Shown here in pieces: positions 31,454-39,824 of a stretch of 64,000 nt of DNA. The notes under the pieces are model-generated. The model saw nothing but the letters and a program-made list of their open reading frames with translations, did no database searches and was not told the origin of the DNA. This stretch comes from Bacillus sp. REN16 (GTDB taxonomy: Bacteria > Bacillota > Bacilli > Bacillales > Bacillaceae_L): NCBI RefSeq assembly GCF_020731355.1, contig NZ_JAJFZK010000003.1:186001-250000 (forward strand). The letters are read 5' to 3'. A program made the translations under genes and the position numbers. Within the stretch, counting starts at the first letter, position 1. The number at the start of each line of letters is the position of its first letter.

Positions 31454-33571
31454 TTAAGATGCAACTTGTTGTTCACCGATAACTGATCTTTCCAGGATTT
31501 CAGCAATATCATATGTGCCAATTTGATCCTCGACTTCCTTCGCTTTCGTGCCATCACTAAGCATGGTTAAGCAGTACGGGCAACCAGAACCAATCGTGGT
31601 TGGGCTAACAGCAATTGCTTGCTCTGTTCTAGCTACGTTAATGCGAGTTCCAGTATCCTCTTCCATCCACATCAGACCGCCACCAGCGCCACAGCACATC
31701 CCTTTTTCACGGTTACGTTCCATCTCAACGAGCTGCACACCTGGAATTTGTTTTAAAATTTCACGTGGCGGGTCATACACATCATTGTAGCGTCCTAAGT
31801 AACAGGAATCATGCCATGTAATGACCTCATTCACCGCATGTTTCGGAACCAATCTGCCCTCTTTTACAAGGTCATACAGGAGCTCTGTATGGTGGAGAAC
31901 CTCGACATCTTCAAGACCCATATCCGGATACTCATTTTTAAAAATATTGTAGGCGTGCGGGTCGATTGTCACAATCTTCTTCACTTCTGCCTTTTCAAAT
32001 TCAGCGATATTGTTTGTTGCAAGCTCTTGGAATAAAAATTCATTTCCAAGACGGCGCGGTGTGTCACCAGAGTTTTTCTCCTTGTTTCCTAAAATCGCAA
32101 ACTTCACGCCTGCTTCGTTCATCAGCTTCGCAAAGGAAAGCGCGATTTTTTGGCTTCGGTTATCAAATGCACCCATTGAACTAACCCAGAATAGGTATTC
32201 GAACTCTTCGCCAGCTTTTTTCATTTCTTTTACAGTTGGTACATGGACATCGTCACGTACGTCACGCCAGTTTTCTTTTTCCTTACGGTTAAGGCCCCAT
32301 GGATTTCCTTGACGCTCAATATTCGTCATGGCACGCTGAGCATCCGCATCCATTTTTCCTTCGGTAAGAACTAAATAACGGCGTAAATCAATGATTTTAT
32401 CAACATGCTCGTTCATTACTGGACATTGGTCCTCACAGTTACGGCAGGTTGTACATGCCCAAATCTCTTCCTCTGTGATAACATCGCCAATTAGGCTTGG
32501 ACTATATGCTAATTCAGCCGTTGCGGCTGTTTCATTTGCACTCTGGCTAGCAGACGCAAGAGCAAGCTGATTTCCTTTTGTATGTGAAAATGCAACAGCT
32601 GGCACCCAAGGTACGCGTGAAGTCACGACTGCACCTGTTTCTGTTAAATGATCGCGTAGTTTTACAATCAAATCCATTGGAGAAAGCATTTTACCAGTGC
32701 CTGTTGCCGGACACATATTCGTACAGCGACCGCATTCAACACATGCATACAGATCAACTAATTGTGTTTGCTTAAAATCTTCAATTTTTCCAACACCAAA
32801 GGTTTCTTGTGTTTCATCTTCAAAATCAATTTTCTCAATCTTTCCTGGGCTTGTTTGTCTGCTTAAATACACATTCGCAGGTCCAGCAATTAAATGCGCA
32901 TGCTTGGATTGCGGCACATAGACGAGGAAGCTTAACAGGAAGATTAAGTGAATCCACCATGCGATATAAAAAATCACAATTGCGGCAGTTTCGTTTAGCC
33001 CGCCTAAAGCAAGTGAAATCAGGGATGCAATTGGCTCAGTCCATGATGGATCGTGACCATGCCAAACGATTCCAGCTCCATTTCCAAGTAAAACAGAAAG
33101 CATCAAACCACCAATAAATAAGAGAACAAGTCCTGATTTAAAGCCTCTTTTTAGACGCACCAGCTTTTCCACATAACGACGATGGAATGCCCATACCACA
33201 GCAACTAAAATGGTAAATGTGACAATCTCTTGGAAAAAGGTAAAGCCTGGATATAATGGTCCCAGTGGAAGATGGGAACCCGGCTTTAGGCCTTTCCAAA
33301 TAAAATCGATTGCACCAAATTGAACAAGCAGAAACCCATAAAAGAACATGACGTGAATGGCTCCACTCTTTTTATCCTTTAAAAGTTTTTTCTGTCCGAA
33401 TACATTAACCCAAATTCGTTCAAGACGTTCCTTTACTTTCCCATCAAACTCGACCTTTTTGCCAAGCTTGATATAAGCAACTCTTGTTTTAATTAGGTAA
33501 ACAAAAAGATAAATTGCGTAAGCGGTTACAGCTAGGAATGCTAGAAGATTAATAAATAAGAGGGTATTCAT
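31454..33571 (-). CDS. fadF: FadF/YwjF-type iron-sulfur electron-transfer protein
   Basis: 705-aa membrane oxidoreductase. N-terminal five or so helices (about 5-225) resemble the cytochrome b subunit of nitrate reductase. Two 4Fe-4S motifs, CVECGRCTNMCP (about 275-286) and CTTCRNCEDQCP (about 372-383), precede two CCG domains with CYLGRYNDVYDPP and MCCGAGGGLMW. In this family it is thought to pass electrons from reduced ETF (loaded by acyl-CoA dehydrogenases) to menaquinone. Own promoter with a FadR-like operator at 33757-33784. Confidence 0.92.
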   Translation of the reverse strand: MNTLLFINLLAFLAVTAYAIYLFVYLIKTRVAYIKLGKKVEFDGKVKERLERIWVNVFGQKKLLKDKKSGAIHVMFFYGFLLVQFGAIDFIWKGLKPGSHLPLGPLYPGFTFFQEIVTFTILVAVVWAFHRRYVEKLVRLKRGFKSGLVLLFIGGLMLSVLLGNGAGIVWHGHDPSWTEPIASLISLALGGLNETAAIVIFYIAWWIHLIFLLSFLVYVPQSKHAHLIAGPANVYLSRQTSPGKIEKIDFEDETQETFGVGKIEDFKQTQLVDLYACVECGRCTNMCPATGTGKMLSPMDLIVKLRDHLTETGAVVTSRVPWVPAVAFSHTKGNQLALASASQSANETAATAELAYSPSLIGDVITEEEIWACTTCRNCEDQCPVMNEHVDKIIDLRRYLVLTEGKMDADAQRAMTNIERQGNPWGLNRKEKENWRDVRDDVHVPTVKEMKKAGEEFEYLFWVSSMGAFDNRSQKIALSFAKLMNEAGVKFAILGNKEKNSGDTPRRLGNEFLFQELATNNIAEFEKAEVKKIVTIDPHAYNIFKNEYPDMGLEDVEVLHHTELLYDLVKEGRLVPKHAVNEVITWHDSCYLGRYNDVYDPPREILKQIPGVQLVEMERNREKGMCCGAGGGLMWMEEDTGTRINVARTEQAIAVSPTTIGSGCPYCLTMLSDGTKAKEVEDQIGTYDIAEILERSVIGEQQVAS

Positions 33572-33602
33572 GTTTAAACTCCTTTCTTAACATTTATAAT
33601 AA

Positions 33603-33740
33603 GATCAATTCGCAAAGCGAACGGCGCCCAGATTTTCATCGAGTTTGCTCGATAATTTCATCTAAAAAATCTGTGGCATCCGCCGGGGCTAAACTACTAA
33701 ATCCAGCAATACTGCCTGAATTAAGTTTACTTTCTGAATA
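33603..33740. repeat. Dispersed palindromic repeat, family R (copy 3)
   Basis: Contains AAAAATCTGTGGCATCCGCCGG preceded by the complementary CAGATTTT and a TCGAGTTTGCTCGA stem, as in the other R copies. It lies in the fadF leader, between promoter and start codon. Confidence 0.65.
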
Positions 33741-33756
33741 TAATGTCCATATCACC

Positions 33757-33784
33757 ATTATATAATGAATGAGCATTCAGTCAA
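33757..33784 (-). promoter_or_regulatory. fadF promoter with overlapping FadR-like operator
   Basis: On the minus strand TTGACT (33779-33784), a 16-bp spacer and TATAAT (33757-33762). TGACTGAATGCTCATTCA (33766-33783) fits the B. subtilis FadR consensus TGAATGA-N4-TCATTCA with one mismatch and covers the -35 and spacer, the right place for repression. Confidence 0.75.
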
Positions 33785-33861
33785 TGCTTTTTATTTTAAA
33801 ATCTCAAATAAACATTCCAATTTTCGTATACACTAAGTTCACAACATAAGGAGGGGTATAT

Positions 33862-35064
33862 TTGCGAGCTATCTTCTGGATTGTCCTTATTATCATTATT
33901 CTATTACTGTTACTCCGCCTTGATTACAGTCTCGGGAGAAAAAATCACTTAAAAAAACAAGTTGATGAAGAGTTTCCATTGCGGAACAGTGATATTTCCT
34001 TTTATGACACAGGGGAATCCCTCTTCTCCGATCTTTTTGCAGACATTGAAAATGCAACCGAACATATCCATGTCCAATTTTATATTTTGAAGGACGATGA
34101 CATCAGCAAGGATTTTGTTTCCCTTTTAAAGAAAAAAGCGGAACAAGGTGTGAAAGTACGGTTGCTTCTTGATTGGGTTGGAGCCCACAAGGTCACAAAG
34201 GAAATGGAAAAAGACTTGTCCCGCTCAGGTGTTTCATTTGCCTATGCTAACAAGCCCAATTTTCCTTACCTGTTTTACAAGCTAAATGAGCGTAATCACA
34301 GAAAAATCTCCGTTATTGATGGAAAAACGGGGTATATAGGCGGCTTCAATATTGGAAAAGAATATCTCGGCGAGGACCCGAAATTTGGCTTCTGGCGCGA
34401 TTACCATTTAAAACTGACAGGTGAAGGAGTCACAGACCTGCAGACACAGTTTTTGACGGATTGGCATGATTCCACAGAGGAAGCCATCGAAAACCGAAAT
34501 TCTTATTTTCCGCCTCTTCCAAAAGGCAAATCCCCAACAAGGTTTATTGCAACAAATGGGGTTGATCTTGAAGATGATTTTGTCAGTATGATTAAGCAGG
34601 CAGAAAAAGAAATTATTATTGGTTCGCCTTATTTTGTACCGAGCAATCAATTGAAAGAGGAATTAATTAATGCAGCAAAACGAAATGTAAAGATACGAGT
34701 CCTTTTACCGAAAAAACCGGACCACCCGTTTGTAAAAGAAGCCGCCATTCCATATATGGACGAACTTTCAAAGATTGGAATTCAATTTTATATGTACTCA
34801 AGAGGTTTTTATCATGCAAAAGTCATTTGTATCGACGACAAGCTCTGCGATATCGGTACTGCCAATTTTGATAAAAGAAGTCTTTATTCGAATTATGAAA
34901 TTAACTGTTATATCCATGATATAGACGTGATGAATGAAGTGAAAAAAGTCGTGGAAGAGGATTTTACAACATCTAATCGGCTCACCCGTGACCGTATCGA
35001 TGAACTAAAGGCAGAGAAGAAGTTCAAAATTAAAATAGCGACATGGATTTCGTTTTTTTTATAG
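33862..35064 (+). CDS. cls: Cardiolipin synthase, short form (YwjE/ClsB-like)
   Basis: 400-aa phospholipase-D-family enzyme joining phosphatidylglycerol molecules to cardiolipin. One N-terminal membrane helix (about 3-20), then two PLD domains with HKD motifs: HRKISVIDG (about 153-161) and HAKVICIDD (about 315-323), each followed by GGFN or GTANFD. It is shorter than the ~480-aa ClsA type. Start is TTG with AAGGAGGGG upstream. Position next to argS matches ywjE. Confidence 0.92.
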   Translation: MRAIFWIVLIIIILLLLLRLDYSLGRKNHLKKQVDEEFPLRNSDISFYDTGESLFSDLFADIENATEHIHVQFYILKDDDISKDFVSLLKKKAEQGVKVRLLLDWVGAHKVTKEMEKDLSRSGVSFAYANKPNFPYLFYKLNERNHRKISVIDGKTGYIGGFNIGKEYLGEDPKFGFWRDYHLKLTGEGVTDLQTQFLTDWHDSTEEAIENRNSYFPPLPKGKSPTRFIATNGVDLEDDFVSMIKQAEKEIIIGSPYFVPSNQLKEELINAAKRNVKIRVLLPKKPDHPFVKEAAIPYMDELSKIGIQFYMYSRGFYHAKVICIDDKLCDIGTANFDKRSLYSNYEINCYIHDIDVMNEVKKVVEEDFTTSNRLTRDRIDELKAEKKFKIKIATWISFFL

Positions 35065-35080
35065 GGGCTGGCACAAAATT

Positions 35081-35171
35081 CTGCCACTAATTTAGAAATA
35101 CGGCCACTATTTGAAAAATACTGTCACTAATTCAGATTTACTGCCACTATTCGAAAAATACTGCCACTAAC
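35081..35171. repeat. Short tandem repeat cluster S3, exact 20-bp period
   Basis: Four and a half units start at 35081, 35101, 35121, 35141 and 35161, each opening CTGCCACTA (or CGGCCACTA, CTGTCACTA) and ending in AAATA or TTTA. The 20-base spacing is exact. It lies between cls and the cls/argS terminator. Confidence 0.9.
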
Positions 35172-35177
35172 AAAATG

Positions 35178-35200
35178 AGGCACCCTGGCAAAGGGTGCCT
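35178..35200. terminator. Bidirectional terminator between cls and argS
   Basis: Perfect stem AGGCACCCT/AGGGTGCCT with a 5-base loop. TTTT follows on the plus strand and ATTTTG on the minus strand. It serves the convergent cls and argS. Confidence 0.85.
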
Positions 35201-35208
35201 TTTCATAT

Positions 35209-36879
35209 TTACATTTTCTCAGGTGCAGATACACCAATTAATTTTAATGAGTTTTGCAATGTGATTTGAGTTGCCTTCATTAACGCAAGACGGGCTTTTG
35301 TTTTCTCTCGATTGTCTTGGTCAAGCACTTTTTCTGCATTGTAGAAGCTATGAAGGGCAGATGCCAGTTCATTGATGTAATTTGTGATTCGATGCGGAAT
35401 TCGTTTTTCAGCTGCCTCTGTGACTGCGGCTGGGAATTCACCAAGCTTTTTCAATAGGTCTACTTCTTTTTCTGAACTAATATGTTCAAGAGCGTAATCT
35501 CCGTCTAGAACAATATTCATTTCATCGCCAGAGCGCAGCATGCTGCAAATTCTTGCGTGTGCATATTGCGCATAGTACACAGGGTTTTCATTTGATTGTG
35601 AAACCGCTAAATCAAGGTCAAAATCTAGATGAGTATCTGAGCTTCTCATTGCGAAGAAGTAACGAACGGCATCCAGACCAACCTCTTCAATCAGATCACG
35701 CATCGTAACAGCCTTACCGGTACGCTTACTCATCTTCATTTTTTCACCATTTTTAAAGAGGTGAACAAGCTGAATGATCTCAACTTCTAGCGTATCTTCA
35801 TCATAGCCCAATGCTTGAATTGCTGCTTTCATACGAGGGATATAGCCATGATGGTCTGCTCCCCATACATTGATTAATTTTTCGAAGCCCCGCTCAAGCT
35901 TGTCCTGGTGGTAAGCAATATCCGGTGTTAAATACGTATACGATCCGTCATTTTTAATTAATACACGGTCTTTGTCGTCACCAAATGCAGTTGAACGGAA
36001 CCATGTCGCACCGTCTTCTTCGTAAATATGACCCGCTTCGCGAAGCGCACCAAGGGCACGATCAATTTTTCCATTATGGTAGAGAGATGTTTCAGAATAC
36101 CATACATCAAAACGAACGCGATACTCCTCTAGATCCCTTTGAAGCTTGGCCATCTCATATTTCAAGCCATATTCACGGAAAAAGTTAAAGCGTTCTTGCT
36201 CATCGACAGTGACATATTTATCGCCAAACTCTTCAGCAAGTCGCTTTCCAATTCCAATTATATCTTGGCCATGATAGCCGTCCTCTGGCATTTCTGCATC
36301 CTTACCAAGCGCCTGCATGTAACGAGCCTCAACGGATTTCGCCAGGTTATTAATTTGGTTTCCAGCATCATTGATGTAATACTCACGGGAAACTTCGTAG
36401 CCTGCTTTAGCTAAAATATTACTTAATGAATCACCAACAGCTGCCCCGCGAGCATGTCCAAGGTGCAGGTCACCTGTTGGGTTTGCGGAAACAAACTCAA
36501 CCTGCACTTTTTGCTTATTGCCTACGGTTGTTTCGCCGTACCCATCACCAGCTGTTAATATTGTTGGGATTAAGTCTGTTAAATAGGAATTGTTCATATA
36601 AAAGTTGATAAACCCTGGGCCCGCTATTTCAATTTTTTCAATCGATGCTTTTGATTTATCGAAGTTCGCAACGAGTTCCTCAGCAATCATTCGAGGCGCC
36701 TTTTTTGCTACACGTGCCAGCTGCATTGCCATGTTTGTCGCATAGTCCCCGTGCGCCTTATCCTTTGGCAGCTCTAATACAACCTCAGGAATCTGGTCTT
36801 TAGTAGCCAGTCCAGCTTTTTGTACTGCTTCTTTAATTTCCGCTTTTAAGCGTTCTTTTACCTGATCAACAACGTTCAT
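35209..36879 (-). CDS. argS: Arginyl-tRNA synthetase
   Basis: 556-aa class I synthetase that loads tRNA-Arg. N-terminal Arg-specific additional domain (about 1-110), HIGH-type signature HLGH in [11 protein letters not shown] (about 130-140), KMSKR in the KMSKS loop (about 375) and the C-terminal DALR anticodon-binding domain (about 435-556, YAQYAHARI). The ATG directly follows the ywiB stop (TAGATG), so the two are translationally coupled. Confidence 0.97.
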   Translation of the reverse strand: MNVVDQVKERLKAEIKEAVQKAGLATKDQIPEVVLELPKDKAHGDYATNMAMQLARVAKKAPRMIAEELVANFDKSKASIEKIEIAGPGFINFYMNNSYLTDLIPTILTAGDGYGETTVGNKQKVQVEFVSANPTGDLHLGHARGAAVGDSLSNILAKAGYEVSREYYINDAGNQINNLAKSVEARYMQALGKDAEMPEDGYHGQDIIGIGKRLAEEFGDKYVTVDEQERFNFFREYGLKYEMAKLQRDLEEYRVRFDVWYSETSLYHNGKIDRALGALREAGHIYEEDGATWFRSTAFGDDKDRVLIKNDGSYTYLTPDIAYHQDKLERGFEKLINVWGADHHGYIPRMKAAIQALGYDEDTLEVEIIQLVHLFKNGEKMKMSKRTGKAVTMRDLIEEVGLDAVRYFFAMRSSDTHLDFDLDLAVSQSNENPVYYAQYAHARICSMLRSGDEMNIVLDGDYALEHISSEKEVDLLKKLGEFPAAVTEAAEKRIPHRITNYINELASALHSFYNAEKVLDQDNREKTKARLALMKATQITLQNSLKLIGVSAPEKM

Positions 36880-37317
36880 CTAGTTTCGCTCCTTAAATGT
36901 AATGGTTATTTTATGTAATCCAGACTTTTCACCGTGAAGTGAAAGCTCATATGCTAAAAACAACGTCCCTTTTCGAGAGTTTTTGTACCATTTGTATTCG
37001 ATATTATTTGTTTTTGTTGTGAGGTTAAACGTTCCAAGCTGGTTTTGAAATGAACCGTCCGTGGTTTCATTTTTTCGGTAAACCTGCCTCATTTTCACCT
37101 GTCCCGATCGAAGGATGAGAACCTCTTTTTCTGAGATTTTAATGACCGTTTTAACCGTTCCCGTTTCTTGTTTTTCATCAAACTGCAAGTATGTGTTGTT
37201 ACCCTTTATGTAGTATAGACCATTTGCGTCAAAAGCAACATTTTCTTTCCGACGGCCATCTTTAATTTCAGTTACAAATTTGAGATCAATAGGTACTCCT
37301 TCTTGACTCATTTCCAC
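36880..37317 (-). CDS. ywiB: YwiB-like beta-barrel protein (DUF1934)
   Basis: 145-aa small protein of the DUF1934/YwiB family, calycin-like eight-stranded barrel in known structures. Recognised by position directly upstream of argS and by its strand-rich sequence with YIKGNNTYLQFDE and KWYKNSRKGTLFLAYEL. The function is unknown. Its stop abuts the argS start. Confidence 0.85.
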   Translation of the reverse strand: MEMSQEGVPIDLKFVTEIKDGRRKENVAFDANGLYYIKGNNTYLQFDEKQETGTVKTVIKISEKEVLILRSGQVKMRQVYRKNETTDGSFQNQLGTFNLTTKTNNIEYKWYKNSRKGTLFLAYELSLHGEKSGLHKITITFKERN

Positions 37318-37377
37318 ACTTCCTTATAAGTCTTTAACTTTACTAGTATACGGCATTTTATGAGGGGATTTCAAATT

Positions 37378-37405
37378 AAAAAAGAAAACCCGGCTTAGGC
37401 CGAGT
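37378..37405 (-). terminator. Terminator of the small membrane-protein gene
   Basis: Stem ACCCGGC/GCCGAGT (37388-37394 with 37399-37405, one G-U pair) and a minus-strand T-rich tail TTTTCTTTTTT. Confidence 0.75.
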
Positions 37406-37429
37406 AAGAGGTAAAGTTATATGAAGGTA

Positions 37430-37807
37430 TTATTGCTTAGTAACTTTGACGTTCAAGAAGATATTGATTGCAAAAAGGATAATTGCGAGGGTTGTAACCG
37501 TTCCGCCAACTGCGATTGCGGGTTCAACTGCTGCATTGCCAAGTAGTAACATCGTCAGTCCGATCATCATGACTGGCAACCCGATGTTATGAAGCCAAAA
37601 ATGGATCTTTCCAAGCTTTGATTCTCCTGCCTGCGGGAATAAATAGTACACAATTCCTGCTAGCCCCATGGAAGCCCAGCCTAATAAGTTAATATGAACA
37701 TGGACACCCGTTAGCGTGTAATTGTGTGACATCGACATCCCCATCCCGATTAAAACACCAATCACAAAATACAATGCCGCCATTTTCAAAAAGCGAACCC
37801 CAACCAT
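37430..37807 (-). CDS. Small haem-copper-oxidase-like membrane protein
   Basis: 125 aa with four predicted membrane helices (about 5-25, 35-57, 69-89 and 95-117). The segment TLTGVHVHINLLGWASMG resembles a helix of cytochrome oxidase or NO reductase subunit I, and such proteins are annotated as cytochrome-c-oxidase-like in Bacilli. It is far too short to be an oxidase; a role in haem or copper chemistry is speculation. Monocistronic, with a possible operator at 37823-37862. Confidence 0.7.
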   Translation of the reverse strand: MVGVRFLKMAALYFVIGVLIGMGMSMSHNYTLTGVHVHINLLGWASMGLAGIVYYLFPQAGESKLGKIHFWLHNIGLPVMMIGLTMLLLGNAAVEPAIAVGGTVTTLAIILFAINIFLNVKVTKQ

Positions 37808-37822
37808 CGAACTCCCCCTTTA

Positions 37823-37862
37823 TTAGGTGAAAATGTAGTTCAAATGTATTATATTCACCTAA
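37823..37862 (-). promoter_or_regulatory. -10 box flanked by inverted repeat
   Basis: Arms TTAGGTGAA (37823-37831) and TTCACCTAA (37854-37862) are perfect inverted repeats 22 bases apart. TATAAT (37848-37853, minus strand) sits just inside one arm. No good -35 is seen, which fits an activator-dependent promoter for the small membrane protein. Confidence 0.55.
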
Positions 37863-38013
37863 ACCGAAAGATTTGTCATAATCGTGAAATTTATTTTCCA
37901 TTGGGATTTCGCTGAGAAAATGGACCCATATTAGCTTTCAAAAAGAACCTTACTAGTTTCCGAAATATCGTCATCTCCAAATTACTCTTATTTATTTTCT
38001 AATTATATCTAGC

Positions 38014-38036
38014 TATAATTGGTAATAACCAATTAT
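38014..38036 (+). promoter_or_regulatory. modA promoter -10 inside a perfect dyad
   Basis: TATAAT at 38014-38019 overlaps a perfect inverted repeat: ATAATTGGT (38015-38023), AATA, ACCAATTAT (38028-38036). The placement suggests repression. The binding protein is unknown. Confidence 0.65.
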
Positions 38037-38054
38037 GCAAAGGAGAACATTGAA

Positions 38055-38843
38055 ATGAAAAAAACAATTCATTTCCTCCTTCTTTTGATGATATTCTTTG
38101 TTGTAACGGCATGCTCAAATGAAATGAAGGATCAAACTCCTGAAGAAGTCGAGTTGATCATCTCTGCTGCCGCAAGCTTACAGGATGCTTTCGTCCCGAT
38201 TCAAAAAGAGTTTGAGGAAAAATATCCAACTATTAAACTAGTATTTAACTTTGGAGGCTCTGGTGCTCTTCAACAACAAATTTCACAAGGGGCTCCGGCT
38301 GATCTCTTTTTCTCAGCTGCCACAGATAAGTTCGATACATTAATAAATGAAGGTCTTATTAACGAAGAAGATGGTGTACAATTATTAGGAAATGAAATTG
38401 TACTAGTCATTCCTAAGGATCATAAAAATGGAGTCACATCTTTTGATGACCTTTCAAATGCATCCAAAATTTCCATCGGCACACCCGAATCTGTACCTGC
38501 TGGACAATATGGGAAAGAAGCATTAGAAAACATGGAGATCTGGAATGAGATTGAGGATAAAATTGTCTATGCGAAAGATGTGCGCCAAGTGCTTACATAT
38601 GTAGAAACAAATAATATAGATGCAGGAATTGTCTATAAAACCGATGCTGTTTCTTCTAATAAAGTGGAAATTGTTGCGTCAGCGGATGCTGATAGCCACC
38701 CACCGATTATTTACCCGGTTGGTGTCATTAAAGATAGCAAACATCGAAATGAAGCACTAAAATTCTATGAATTTCTTCAAACTAAAAACACCATCAAGAC
38801 ATTTGAAGAATTTGGATTCAAAGGACTGATTGAAGCAAAATGA
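38055..38843 (+). CDS. modA: Molybdate ABC transporter substrate-binding lipoprotein
   Basis: 262 aa from the ATG at 38055 (AGGAGAAC upstream). Lipoprotein signal with lipobox VTAC (Cys about 19). ModA family fold: LIISAAASLQDAF (oxyanion-binding Ser/Ala region), NFGGSGALQQQISQGAPADLFFSA, SVPAGQYGKEAL and AGIVYKTDA. Binds molybdate or tungstate outside the cell. Overlaps modB by four bases. No modC follows. Confidence 0.92.
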   Translation: MKKTIHFLLLLMIFFVVTACSNEMKDQTPEEVELIISAAASLQDAFVPIQKEFEEKYPTIKLVFNFGGSGALQQQISQGAPADLFFSAATDKFDTLINEGLINEEDGVQLLGNEIVLVIPKDHKNGVTSFDDLSNASKISIGTPESVPAGQYGKEALENMEIWNEIEDKIVYAKDVRQVLTYVETNNIDAGIVYKTDAVSSNKVEIVASADADSHPPIIYPVGVIKDSKHRNEALKFYEFLQTKNTIKTFEEFGFKGLIEAK

Positions 38844-39496
38844 CTACCGATTTTTGGTCACCGATTAAACTTTCACTTGAAATAGCTGCATTTTCTAGCA
38901 TTATTGTGTTAATCACAGGGCTCCTTTTAGCAAGAGTAATGGCCCATACAAAATTCAAGGGGAAGGCTATTATAGAAACTCTTTTTCTATTACCATTAGT
39001 TTTACCCCCAACTGTTGTTGGGTTCTTATTAATTATTATTTTTGGGAGAAACAGTGTGATTGGTCAAGGAATCGAGTGGTTCTTTGGTCAACCGATCATG
39101 TTTACATGGTGGGCTGCGGCAATTGCCTCCATTGTTGTTTCCTTTCCGCTTATGTACAACTCAGCGAAGGTCGGCTTTGAAAGTATTGATGTGGACATTG
39201 AGAATGCAGCACGTGTAGACGGTGCTGGGAAATGGAAGCTGTTTCTTTTCGTATCCATTCCACTTGCTATGAAATCGATTATTTCGGGCGGAATCCTAAG
39301 CTTTGCAAGAGGCTTAGGTGAATTTGGAGCGACACTCATGTTCGCCGGCAATATCCCTGGAAAAACTCAAACTACCTCAGTCGCCATTTATTTGGCAATT
39401 GATACAGGGAATATGCAATTAGCCTGGTTGTGGGTCGCCTGTATGATTGGGATTTCATTTATTATGCTGTTTCTTGTGCATTTTATAAAAGCTTAG
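38840..39496 (+). CDS. modB: Molybdate ABC transporter permease
   Basis: 218-aa ModB-type permease with five or six helices. The ATPase-contact EAA loop is VDIENAARVDGAGKWKLFLFVSIPLA (about 112-137), and LPLVLPPTVVGFLL near 50-63 is typical of ModB. Starts within modA (ATGA). A terminator follows at once, so the ATP-binding subunit must come from elsewhere in the genome. Confidence 0.92.
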   Translation: MTTDFWSPIKLSLEIAAFSSIIVLITGLLLARVMAHTKFKGKAIIETLFLLPLVLPPTVVGFLLIIIFGRNSVIGQGIEWFFGQPIMFTWWAAAIASIVVSFPLMYNSAKVGFESIDVDIENAARVDGAGKWKLFLFVSIPLAMKSIISGGILSFARGLGEFGATLMFAGNIPGKTQTTSVAIYLAIDTGNMQLAWLWVACMIGISFIMLFLVHFIKA

Positions 39497-39500
39497 CAAA

Positions 39501-39533
39501 AAGGCCATGGACTCTTATCGAATCCATGACCTT
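39501..39533. terminator. Terminator between modB and the HMA chaperone gene
   Basis: AAGGCCATGGACTC and GAATCCATGACCTT form a long stem, T-rich on both sides. A near copy lies at 41843-41880, on the other side of the ATPase/chaperone module. Confidence 0.85.
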
Positions 39534-39537
39534 TTCA

Positions 39538-39747
39538 TTAATGCATCACTTGGTAACCAAGCTTTTCAATCGTTTCTGCGATTTGTGCTTTTGTAACTCG
39601 GTCTGTATCAAATGTTGCCTTCACTTTACTAGAATTAAATAATACTTTTGCTTCTTCTACCCCTTCCATTTTTCCAAGCTTTGTTTCGATCTTTTTAATA
39701 CAAGATGGGCAAGTAAGAGGTTCTAATTGTAGTTTAATGGTTTCCAT
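39538..39747 (-). CDS. Heavy-metal-associated (CopZ-like) metallochaperone
   Basis: 69-aa HMA-domain protein of ferredoxin-like fold with a CPSC metal site (Cys14 and Cys17; CxxC) in LTCPSCIKKIETKLG. It may deliver metal to, or substitute for, the N-terminal metal-binding domain that the neighbouring ATPase lacks. Own promoter with a Crp/Fnr-type dyad (39780-39822). Metal identity (Cu, Zn or other) cannot be read from sequence. Confidence 0.88.
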   Translation of the reverse strand: METIKLQLEPLTCPSCIKKIETKLGKMEGVEEAKVLFNSSKVKATFDTDRVTKAQIAETIEKLGYQVMH

Positions 39748-39779
39748 ATTAATCTCTCCTTTTTTCTTTTTCTATTATT

Positions 39780-39822
39780 ATTGTAAGCTGATTTTTCATG
39801 ACCTTCTTTGACCTTGGTCAAA
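39780..39822 (-). promoter_or_regulatory. Chaperone promoter with Crp/Fnr-type dyad near -41.5
   Basis: Perfect dyad TTTGACC-TT-GGTCAAA (39807-39822). -10 TACAAT is at 39780-39785 on the minus strand with no good -35. If transcription starts 7 bases after the -10, the dyad centre lies at -41.5, the class II activator position. TTGAC-N4-GTCAA has the Fnr spacing. Confidence 0.65.
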
Positions 39823-39824
39823 TT

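Noticed and set aside
36880-37429. T-box leader before ywiB-argS
   Set aside because: No T-box consensus and no terminator/antiterminator pair upstream of ywiB.
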